Origin: Naegleria lovaniensis
Lineage: Eukaryota; Heterolobosea; Eutetramitea; Acrasida; Naegleriidae
Reading direction: 5' to 3'
Assembly (NCBI RefSeq): GCF_003324165.1
Contig: NW_025407823.1
Span: forward strand, 496,001-560,000
DNA: 64,000 nt
Part shown: positions 41,790 to 49,873 of the stretch, in pieces
Position numbering within the stretch: position 1 is the first letter of the stretch
Layout of the letters: the number at the start of each line of letters is the position of its first letter
The notes under the pieces: generated by a model
The model's input: only the letters and a program-made list of their open reading frames with translations
What the model was told of the DNA's origin: nothing
The model's database searches: none
Position numbers and translations under genes: made by a program

Positions 41790-44570
41790 ATGGACGCGCA
41801 TCTAGACCGAGAAATAATAAATTCACCTACCGATACAGTTGGTGCTACTGTTACTCAGAAATCAAGTTATATAGAAAACATAGTAGAAAAAGCAGTGTTA
41901 GATGATTCGAAACAATTATTCGCGTATGATGGTAAACATGATAGTGTGGGGTTGAGGGATCAACAAAGGACAAATAGAATACTGCTAGAAGTGTGTCCTT
42001 TTTTGTTTTCTAGTGGGAAAGAGCAAACCAAAGAACGAAATGAAAACGAAGAGAACGCTCTCAAAGTTCATCCAAAGTTTAAGAACATGTATGGAAATTT
42101 GACAAAATATATTCAAAAGAAAATTAACCATAATTGTCGCGAAGATGATATTGTTCAATCTATCAAATCAATGATAGATAGCTTGATGTGGCAACATGAA
42201 GAAGTAGTTGACTTTTTCAATGATCAAAATGAATGGCTTAAGAGAAACACATTATACAACGAAAAGGTTGATCAGCGTGAAGAGAATGCCACTCCAGCAT
42301 TGCATACCTCAAATAGAGAGTTAATTTGGGAACAGATAAAGGCAGAATTGTTCGAAATACTGCTTGGAATTTTAGGTGATGCTAGTATCACCATGTACGA
42401 ATTCAGACATGCTCTTAGAACTGCGTTATATCAACTCCAACTTAAAGAGAGAGAGTACAGAAGAATTCCAAAAGAATTACTTGAAATGCTAATCGATCAA
42501 TTCATTCCCAACGCACAAAGTGGAAGATCTTTGGTTCAATTTATTATCTCAGAGCTTAAACGTTTGAAAAGAGAAACTGAGACCATTTCTTCGAAATTTG
42601 TTAACGAGAACATTGATAAGAACGAACAAATTCAGCCTCAAAATGCGTCTAAAAGAGCAATCAGAGTGATATCCATGACTATCATGAAACTTCTTGAAAG
42701 AAGGCTAATTCCAATACCAACAATTGAAATGTTGGACGACAAAACCTCTATGGTGTTACATCAAAAAAATCGCACCAAATACAGAGGCGTTGTTGACTTC
42801 TCAAAGAAGGTCTATGTTAATTATTTAACCAATAAGAGGAACCTTGAAATATCAAAGAAAGATTTATATATAACTCTGTCAGATAATCATTCCGATTTAT
42901 CCAATTCTACATATTGGAGCAATAGCTCGTATCAGAATAGGGTCGGTAGTAGTGGAGCACGGATTGCTTCATCCTCTGTATCAAGAGAGATTGAAAACTG
43001 GATGAATCAATATCGAGATATTATTGGACCATTACATGTCAAAATTCCACTCTATAGACATCCAACAAATAAGATCAAAGAATTGGAGAAATATATTAAG
43101 GAAAAGGAAAATGAGCTGAGAAGCCGATTTCGGTTTATTGAAAAGTTAGAACATGTGTGGAATTCATCAGATTCAAAAATACAAACAGTCATCAGTCAAC
43201 ACGTCTCTAAATCGCTTCTAAAGAAACTACAATATTACCAAGCTAAGAAAAAGAAGTCTATTGTGGAAAAACTGATTGCGCAACAGTTTATGGGATCTGA
43301 TCGACAAGAAGAAGCGTATATTCTGCCTCACAATCTAACAAAAGAGTACACAAAATTGTTAGATGACCGTATCAAAGTGTATCTAACAAAAATTGATATT
43401 GATAACAATGCTTCGAACAGAGAAAAGTTTGAAGAACTTATAGGGGAACATAAGATGGTCACATTTCCAGATTTTTTACACAAAATTGGCTCCATTACCA
43501 ACAACGATATTTCTCGGTTTTTATTTGAACAATCTACAGAATATCGACAAATGGAGCAAATTCAAATTAGGTCATATCAATTTCTAAAAGCTTTTAGAGA
43601 AGAAATTGGAGAAATGTCGTTGCTCGAGTTTCAAACATTGATTGCCTCAGATGGTCCTTTACACAACCTTCCACTTGTTCAAAGTCTGCTCAAAAAAGCA
43701 AATGATTACATTGACAATCACGAGTCATTCAAACATATTTCTCCATACTTGAACAAAGCTGACAAGGATTTAGAGGCAGCGTCTTTGCTTTTTGAGTGGA
43801 TATTTCAAGGCCACACTGAAGAATCTATTCTTAAGAAACTCATTCATGACCAAAAAGATGTGACAAATCCATCGTTAATTTCAATAATTGTTAACGAGAT
43901 CAGTAACTTTATACTGCTCTCAACAGTTCCAGTCAATACCAAGCAACAGGTTGCATTGTACATTCCCTACAAAATGAGTGAGAGGTTAGAGTTGGTAAGA
44001 GATTATTGTGTGACAAGCATTTTGAAGAATGAAACAAACCATGCACCATATGAAGGCTATAATTTTATACTTAACTATCTCCATTCTCTTGAACAAACTT
44101 TAGAATACGAATCTCATTATTCTGACCCGTCTCTCGTTACACATGTCTCGGAAAGTGAAAATTTGAGTTCTTATTTTGAAAAAACAAGGACAGATGTTGT
44201 ACGAAAGGCTGCTCATCATTATATCAACAAGTTTATTTGTAAGACTGATGAAGAAAGGAGCTTGTTTGCTCAACTAGTTGAGAAATACGACAACAACAAC
44301 ATACTTTCCAATACCAACCAAAGAATAGACGACACAAAAGGATTCCTAAGGGAAAAAGGCATTCTTCAAGATCATACAAAATACGATGAAGAAATTGAAT
44401 CAGAACTTCAAAAGTACGAAAATTATCAATCCAAATTTACTCAAGAAGAAGAACAATATATTCTACTTAGAGAGATGGAGCTGGAAACCAGAGCAAAGTC
44501 CTTATCGCCTTTGTTGCCGAACTATGAATACTATGTTACTCAACAAAGAAGACGGCAATTATTTGAATAG
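41790..44570 (+). CDS. Large helical protein of unknown function
   Basis: 926 aa, intronless. Not recognised. The sequence is charged and alpha-helical throughout, without transmembrane segments or a signal peptide. Repeated helix-rich blocks of about 100-130 residues (for example around EYRRIPKELLEMLIDQFIP, HNLTKEYTKLLDDRIKVYL and VALYIPYKMSERLELV) suggest a solenoid or several copies of one domain, but I could not define a repeat unit with confidence. It begins MDAHLDREI; the C-terminus is Glu-rich (QEEEQYILLREMELETRA). It is convergent with the next gene, 35 bp between stop codons. Unbroken length argues for a real gene. Confidence 0.75.
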   Translation: MDAHLDREIINSPTDTVGATVTQKSSYIENIVEKAVLDDSKQLFAYDGKHDSVGLRDQQRTNRILLEVCPFLFSSGKEQTKERNENEENALKVHPKFKNMYGNLTKYIQKKINHNCREDDIVQSIKSMIDSLMWQHEEVVDFFNDQNEWLKRNTLYNEKVDQREENATPALHTSNRELIWEQIKAELFEILLGILGDASITMYEFRHALRTALYQLQLKEREYRRIPKELLEMLIDQFIPNAQSGRSLVQFIISELKRLKRETETISSKFVNENIDKNEQIQPQNASKRAIRVISMTIMKLLERRLIPIPTIEMLDDKTSMVLHQKNRTKYRGVVDFSKKVYVNYLTNKRNLEISKKDLYITLSDNHSDLSNSTYWSNSSYQNRVGSSGARIASSSVSREIENWMNQYRDIIGPLHVKIPLYRHPTNKIKELEKYIKEKENELRSRFRFIEKLEHVWNSSDSKIQTVISQHVSKSLLKKLQYYQAKKKKSIVEKLIAQQFMGSDRQEEAYILPHNLTKEYTKLLDDRIKVYLTKIDIDNNASNREKFEELIGEHKMVTFPDFLHKIGSITNNDISRFLFEQSTEYRQMEQIQIRSYQFLKAFREEIGEMSLLEFQTLIASDGPLHNLPLVQSLLKKANDYIDNHESFKHISPYLNKADKDLEAASLLFEWIFQGHTEESILKKLIHDQKDVTNPSLISIIVNEISNFILLSTVPVNTKQQVALYIPYKMSERLELVRDYCVTSILKNETNHAPYEGYNFILNYLHSLEQTLEYESHYSDPSLVTHVSESENLSSYFEKTRTDVVRKAAHHYINKFICKTDEERSLFAQLVEKYDNNNILSNTNQRIDDTKGFLREKGILQDHTKYDEEIESELQKYENYQSKFTQEEEQYILLREMELETRAKSLSPLLPNYEYYVTQQRRRQLFE

Positions 44571-44605
44571 ACCTTGTTGAAATTAACAGAATTTAATATA
44601 CACGA

Positions 44606-46528
44606 TTAATTGGTATTAAAGTAATTCGATGCATACTCAGTATAATCTCGATTGTTGTTGTCTGCACTCTTAATAGAACCAGCTTTCAATAGAAATTGCA
44701 TGTCCAACTCTTCCGCTTCTTTCTCCATCATTTCCCTCAGCTTCTCCTCGTTAACAGTGATTCCCAGAGGTCTCAACGATTGGGTCTTATGCTGTTGGGA
44801 AGGAGAAGAGCTGGTTTTTGGGGGAGTTGATTGAAGTTGAGAGCTTGTCTTTGGGCTTGTGTAAACAATTCCTGCATCTGATACAATGGCTTCAGTGCTG
44901 TTTTCTTGCTTCTCTTCTTCATCATCTGGGTCTTCTTTGGTTTCAATGGTATCGTTGTCATCGTTTTCTAAGCTATCTCTAAACATCAACTCCTCAATTG
45001 TCATGAGATTGTCAAGCAAATTTTCTCGTTCCTCCTCAAGTTCCCTGTTGGATTTGTCATCTCGATCTTGATCGTCGCTTCTCGTTCCATCTTCTTTAAC
45101 TAAATCTTGTTTGTCAATCTTTTCCCTTGGTTCATTTCTTGCCAAGCAGTGAGCTCTATTTCTTACAATTCCATCTATATCACGATCTTTCTTTTCTCTT
45201 AATTTTTCAAACCTTTGCTCAACGAATTCTCTTTGGAGATTTTCATCCACAAATTCAGCCTGATTTAAAAGTCGTCCTACTGCTCTGTAGAAGAATAAAA
45301 AGGTTGTTAAAATGTCCATGAGGTCGGTGACCATGTCCTCTTGAACTAATTCGTCCAACGCTTTTCCAATATAAAGCTCAAGGACATCAAAGCAGGAATT
45401 GATTATCTCAATGTCAGACTCAACGCTCATGTCGTTCAAAAGAGAATATATTTCCCTGCACAAATGAATAACATCTCCTTTAGAAACAGGGCTCTCAATT
45501 TCCTCGATTGATTTTTCTGCTGCCAACTTATTGACTAATTCTTCTACGTTCGCGTTCATTAATGTCATCAACTCATTGACACTTCTGTTATCATCAAATT
45601 CCGAATAAACACTCTCTAGATCGTCGTTACCAGCGTCTGAGCTAGTTCCAACCCTTAAAGAAGTTGTTACCGACACCGCATCTCCTGAAGTTATATTTCC
45701 TTTGGAGCAGCTGGTATTTCCTTCTCTTCCACAAAAACTAATGTTCTTCTTTGGTGATTTCAACCTTTCAATTTCACATTCTTCTCTTTTTCTAATCTGT
45801 GATAGAAAATCTAAACACTCCATTCGGGCTGAGTTACTGGAAATAAATTTCATCTCTTTGAGTACAACAAGTAAGAACTCCAAGTTGTCAGCATAAATTC
45901 TCTTTAAAATTTCTAACTCGTCCTGGATAAGCCTTTCTGTCTCTCCGTATTCATCAAGATTGGAACCATCGTGGGATTGTTTTACTGTTTTGATTGGAGT
46001 TTTCTTTTTGTTGGGAGTGGATTTGCTGTGCTCAATAGAGAGGATCTCTTCATCCTCTTCAAGCTGTTTCAGCAGCCGGTCAGCATTTCTTAACTCTTGT
46101 TGAAGTTGTTGAGTGGTTTTTCGGTCTTGTTGCGATGAATCGGTGAGTCTCATCATTTCCCTCTTTAATTCATTGAGATTAAACTGAATTAGTCCAATTT
46201 CAGACTCCATCCTCGTTAACTGGCTTTCCCTAATGGCTGCCAACGAACTTTCTCTCAAAGTCTCAATATCGTTCCTATCAGACCTAGATCTATTCGATAA
46301 CGAGTGGTGTGCGGGATTGAATTTGGCTCTTTTTGTGTACGAATATTCTTCATCACCCGCTATGGAGGAGGTTTTGTATGCTATCGGTATGTACTCACTG
46401 AACGAAAACTCGGAATTACAACCCTCTTTTTCTTCATCATACATTCCTGAAGGAGTGCTTGTTCTACTCGATAGAGTTGGGATCGAGGACATTCTGCCAT
46501 TAGCACCCAGTGCTTTTCTTGAATACAT
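44606..46528 (-). CDS. Acidic coiled-coil protein of unknown function
   Basis: 640 aa, intronless. A Ser-rich N-terminus (SSIPTLSSRTSTPSGMYDEE) leads to a coiled coil at ~95-160 (IGLIQFNLNELKREMMRL, QQLQQELRNADRLLKQLEED). A helical middle follows, then a very acidic segment (DDEEEKQEN) and a Pro/Ser/Thr-rich region before the helix REMMEKEAEELDMQFLL near the end. Many SP/TP sites suggest phosphorylation. No family recognised; cytoskeletal or scaffold role possible. Its start lies 87 bp from the DNAJA stop on the same strand. Confidence 0.72.
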   Translation of the reverse strand: MYSRKALGANGRMSSIPTLSSRTSTPSGMYDEEKEGCNSEFSFSEYIPIAYKTSSIAGDEEYSYTKRAKFNPAHHSLSNRSRSDRNDIETLRESSLAAIRESQLTRMESEIGLIQFNLNELKREMMRLTDSSQQDRKTTQQLQQELRNADRLLKQLEEDEEILSIEHSKSTPNKKKTPIKTVKQSHDGSNLDEYGETERLIQDELEILKRIYADNLEFLLVVLKEMKFISSNSARMECLDFLSQIRKREECEIERLKSPKKNISFCGREGNTSCSKGNITSGDAVSVTTSLRVGTSSDAGNDDLESVYSEFDDNRSVNELMTLMNANVEELVNKLAAEKSIEEIESPVSKGDVIHLCREIYSLLNDMSVESDIEIINSCFDVLELYIGKALDELVQEDMVTDLMDILTTFLFFYRAVGRLLNQAEFVDENLQREFVEQRFEKLREKKDRDIDGIVRNRAHCLARNEPREKIDKQDLVKEDGTRSDDQDRDDKSNRELEEERENLLDNLMTIEELMFRDSLENDDNDTIETKEDPDDEEEKQENSTEAIVSDAGIVYTSPKTSSQLQSTPPKTSSSPSQQHKTQSLRPLGITVNEEKLREMMEKEAEELDMQFLLKAGSIKSADNNNRDYTEYASNYFNTN

Positions 46529-46615
46529 GGTTTGAGGTCAGGGAGAAATTTTTTTTTAAGGAGTGAAGTTGTATGGAGGTGTTGACCATTTCTTGATTGT
46601 GCCAAGGAAGCGTAT

Positions 46616-47860
46616 TTATTGAGTTCCACATTGAACGCTTTGTCCACGACGACCTTCATATTCGTCGTCACTGTCATATTGATTCCTGCTGTCGCCATTG
46701 TTCTGAGAGAGGTCAGCTTCAGTTAAAAACACTTCTTCGACGTTATCGGAAGACTCATCCATAACGTCAGCCTTATTGGTTTTCATTGGTAAAATCTTGG
46801 AAAGCTCTTGATGGAGTTTTTCAGGAATTTGATCTGGGAATTCAACTTCAAATTCAATGTAGAGATTACCCTTCTGGAAAGGAGACTTGTGAATTGGGAA
46901 GCCTTCTTTGGAAATTTGCATGACCATTCCTGGTTTGATAACTTGACTTTTCTTCGATCGGACTACAAGAGTTCTTCCGTCCAAGTGTTTCACAGAAAAT
47001 TCTACGCCTGTTAAGGCTTCCAACAAGTTGATCTTCTTCTTCATATGCAAATTGTTTCCCTGTCTTGTTAAAAATGGGTGAGGTTTTTGTTGAACAATAA
47101 ATACAATATCTCCAGGAAGGACATCAGGTCTCTCATCAGCCTCTCCTTCAAAAACGATTTGTTGTTGTTCTTTCATACCAGGGTCAATATGGACCTCCAA
47201 AACTTTGACATCATTGGTAACTTTGTTTCCTTGACATTCCTTACAAATGAATTTCTTGTCAATACTCTTTCCGGTACCATCACAAACTTCACAAGGTGTA
47301 ACATATTGTTGAACAAAACCAGGTCCCATACTCTTGGTAACGACCTTTTTTCCCTTTCCTTGACATGATTTACAAGTGATAACAGCATCATCCTTTGTGG
47401 CACCAGTTCCTTTACAGTGTGTACAAATACGGGTTCTTGTAACTCTAATTTTTCTAGTGGCTCCATTATACAAATCTTCGAGTGATACTTGAATTTCATG
47501 AGCAATTGTTTTACCCTTCTTTGGTCCGGTTTGTCGTCGTCCACCACCACCAAAGAATCCTCCAAATCCTTCATCAGCACCGAAGATATGGCTAAAGATG
47601 TCGGCAGCATCGTGGAAACCACCACCTGCACCGCCTTTCAAGCCTTCTTCTCCGTACTGATCATAAATTTTTCTCTTTTGGTCATCAGTTAGTACTTCAT
47701 ATGCGTGAGCAATATCTTTGAACTTTTCTTCATATTCTTGTTTTTTATCTTCTGGTGCTCTGTCAGGGTGATATTTCAATGCAAGTTTCTTATAGGCTGA
47801 ACGGATTTCTTGTGTAGAGGCTGTTTTAGTAACACCCAAAATTTCATAATAGTCTGCCAT
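46616..47860 (-). CDS. DNAJA: Type I (DNAJA) Hsp40 co-chaperone with C-terminal CaaX-like motif
   Basis: 414 aa from MADYYEILG at 47860; the frame is open upstream but lacks similarity there. J domain with the HPD motif (ALKYHPDRAPEDKK) at residues ~5-65; a Gly/Phe-rich linker (GGFHDAADIFSHIFG); four CxxCxGxG-type zinc motifs (CTHCKGTG, CKSCQGKG, CEVCDGTG, CKECQGNK); then the C-terminal substrate-binding domains. It ends CGTQ, a CaaX-type box like that of yeast Ydj1 and human DNAJA1/2, so farnesylation is plausible. Role by family: delivers clients to cytosolic Hsp70 and stimulates its ATPase. It is divergent from HSP10 across a 508-bp promoter. Confidence 0.95.
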   Translation of the reverse strand: MADYYEILGVTKTASTQEIRSAYKKLALKYHPDRAPEDKKQEYEEKFKDIAHAYEVLTDDQKRKIYDQYGEEGLKGGAGGGFHDAADIFSHIFGADEGFGGFFGGGGRRQTGPKKGKTIAHEIQVSLEDLYNGATRKIRVTRTRICTHCKGTGATKDDAVITCKSCQGKGKKVVTKSMGPGFVQQYVTPCEVCDGTGKSIDKKFICKECQGNKVTNDVKVLEVHIDPGMKEQQQIVFEGEADERPDVLPGDIVFIVQQKPHPFLTRQGNNLHMKKKINLLEALTGVEFSVKHLDGRTLVVRSKKSQVIKPGMVMQISKEGFPIHKSPFQKGNLYIEFEVEFPDQIPEKLHQELSKILPMKTNKADVMDESSDNVEEVFLTEADLSQNNGDSRNQYDSDDEYEGRRGQSVQCGTQ

Positions 47861-48368
47861 TGTTATTCGGAAGTTGGAAAAGACGTTATTCGTTGGGATG
47901 TGTTGTCTTTTTTTTTCGTCGTCTATTTTTTCGAAGTAAAAGGCGCAAGCTTGGAAGCCAGGAATTTTGTGTTTTGTAATGGCTACAACAGTTCCGGCTT
48001 TCCGCAAGGAGGATAACGAGCAGCTTCTCTCTCGAAGAAAACATGTTCAACCATTTCACGGATAACGTGAATGTGTAGGTCTTGTTGAACATGGCTATCG
48101 ATTGATTGGATCTGTTTGTTCTGGTCTTGCCTCCGCTCGTCTCGGAATTGTGGAATTTAAATTCCGTACTGAAATGTATGGATGATTAGAATCTCCATGC
48201 TTCGTTTTTAATGAGGTTTACTACCAGCATTTCATGAGGAGGGGTTGTGGTTTAAGGAACGGAAACAGCCTTCTCTGTTGATCGTTTGTTTCGGAATATG
48301 AAAACGCGCTTGCGAAATTGATTGAAGCAAAATGTTGAAGAAAAAAATTCTCAGCACACTCATTCATC
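47861..48368. promoter_or_regulatory. Shared promoter of DNAJA and HSP10 with nested inverted repeats
   Basis: 508 bp between two divergent chaperone genes. CATGTTCAAC (48042-48051) and GTTGAACATG (48084-48093) are perfect reverse complements. They enclose a second pair, TTCACG/CGTGAA, around 48054-48071. Together they give the block order TTC-TTC-GAA-GAA, the building blocks of heat-shock elements, though the spacing is wider than in the canonical array. Near 48150, GGAATTTAAATTCC is a 14-bp palindrome that again pairs GAA with TTC. Heat-shock control is an inference from these motifs and the identity of the two genes. Confidence 0.55.
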
Positions 48369-48806
48369 ATGTCATCGGTATGTAGAAGTTCCGCACATGG
48401 TGTGAGGATGACCCTATCGTTGTTGTTTTTCTTCTTGTTTTAATTGAAAAAATTAATCATCATCAATTAAAAACAATTATTAAAATGTCGGAATTTGCAA
48501 TCATGTACACTCAACAATCTAAACAAACAGAAAATCCGTAAATTAATCCCATTGTTCGACAGAGTTCTCATTAAGAGAATTAAAGTTCCAGAAGCCACTC
48601 AAATTCAAGGTATTTATGTTCCAGAGACTGCTAAAACAAAGCAAAATCCAGAGGGTCAAGTTGTAGCTGTCGGAGACAAGGCTTCCTTGAAGGTTGGTGA
48701 TAAAGTTTTACTTCCAGAATATGAAGGAGGAAAGGTCAAGTTCGATGGTGAACAATACGATATGTATAGAGAAGACGAAATTCTCTGCAAGATTTCCGAG
48801 CAATAA
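48369..48806 (+). CDS. HSPE1: Mitochondrial chaperonin 10 (HSP10/GroES)
   Basis: Two exons: a 9-base coding start (ATG TCA TCG, 48369-48377) and 48531-48806. The 153-nt intron has donor GTATGT and acceptor AAACAG and restores MSSKIRKLIPLFDRVLIKRI; 94 aa. Family features: PLFDRVLIKRI, a mobile loop region around EATQIQGIYVPETAK, PEGQVVAVG, GDKVLLPEYEG and the C-terminal EILCKI. Role by family: heptameric lid of Hsp60 in the mitochondrial matrix. The alternative ATG at 48485 lies in another frame and reads to a stop, so the split start is preferred. Confidence 0.92.
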
Positions 48807-48869
48807 ATAATTTTTGATTGCGTTCAAACTTGTGTCACTATTTGTGTCAGGGAATTATTGGCAGCCTTA

Positions 48870-49727
48870 CTACTTTTCCGATTTGACTTTTGGCAAATTG
48901 CTTTCATGAGAGGTGTGATGATTGCTTTGCTCTTTAGTTGGCTCGTTCTGTTGGATAGACGCTCCAGCCTTGCTCAATTCGAATAGATAGCCCAATTTTG
49001 TATGGTACACAAATTCTATAGTTTTGAGAGTTTCATGATACACAAATTGAGTTTTCTCGAATGGTTTTGATTGACCCTTTCCCAAACCTATCGATAGGTC
49101 TTTAGTTTTGGTCATGGACTCCTTAATTTTAACTTGAGTGTTTGTTATTGAGTTAGCTGTGGTAGTTGTTTCATAGGTCGTTTTTCTCACTTCGACTCTA
49201 AATATTGAGACAGAGATTGTTCCTAAACGATCGAGTACCTCTTTAGTGACAATATCATCTTCATCTTCAGCAATATCATTCTTTTTCACAAGGATACATG
49301 TCGATTCTTTCGATTGTTTATCAATTAATCTCTTGATGATCCTTTCTTCGTTTTTCATCACTGTCACTGTCATGAACGAATAATGTTTACCATCCAGCGA
49401 AAATTTCAATCCCAAATCCACCCCACAACGATTTTTAACAATAAATCCAACTCGAATACTATTTATATTTGGTTTATCTAAATCATCCATGTGACAAATT
49501 ATTTTGTTGAATGATGGTGTGGATTGTGTTTGTAGTTCGGTGCATTGAATTTTCTTCCAATTTTTTTCATCACTCTCATCGGAAGTGTCATTGATCAATC
49601 GTGTGACTATATAAAATTCAAATCCATCGAGAAGTGATGAAGTGCTACTTGATGATGACACAGTTCGGGTGTGTTTTTTCTCTGGTTCCGAGAACGATGT
49701 TTCATCTTCATGAGAATTTCGTTTCAT
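48870..49727 (-). CDS. Unknown protein, 285 aa
   Basis: Intronless; the ATG at 49727 is preferred over an upstream GTG. Basic, Ser-rich N-terminus, then an alternating hydrophobic (beta-type) region with FEFYIVTRLIND, VGFIVKNRCGVDLGLKFSLDG and LGTISVSIFRVEVRK. A Thr/Lys-rich segment follows, then QFVYHETLKTIEFVYHTKLG and LFELSK. The order of beta strands followed by a 'YHT-x-x-x-L' end is faintly like fungal/amoebal DUF7918-type proteins, but I am not confident. The C-terminus is low complexity. Convergent with HSP10, 63 bp between stops. Confidence 0.65.
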   Translation of the reverse strand: MKRNSHEDETSFSEPEKKHTRTVSSSSSTSSLLDGFEFYIVTRLINDTSDESDEKNWKKIQCTELQTQSTPSFNKIICHMDDLDKPNINSIRVGFIVKNRCGVDLGLKFSLDGKHYSFMTVTVMKNEERIIKRLIDKQSKESTCILVKKNDIAEDEDDIVTKEVLDRLGTISVSIFRVEVRKTTYETTTTANSITNTQVKIKESMTKTKDLSIGLGKGQSKPFEKTQFVYHETLKTIEFVYHTKLGYLFELSKAGASIQQNEPTKEQSNHHTSHESNLPKVKSEK

Positions 49728-49873
49728 TTTTTTTGTCACGTTGGGTTTGAGGGAGTTCCAGCAATCATTCTCTTCTTTCTCTCAGAAGTAATTTATGAAA
49801 CCTCGTGAGTCTTTGGTAAGTATTATTACATGTGTGTAGATGTTGAACATTCACAATGAGTGATATCTTATAT

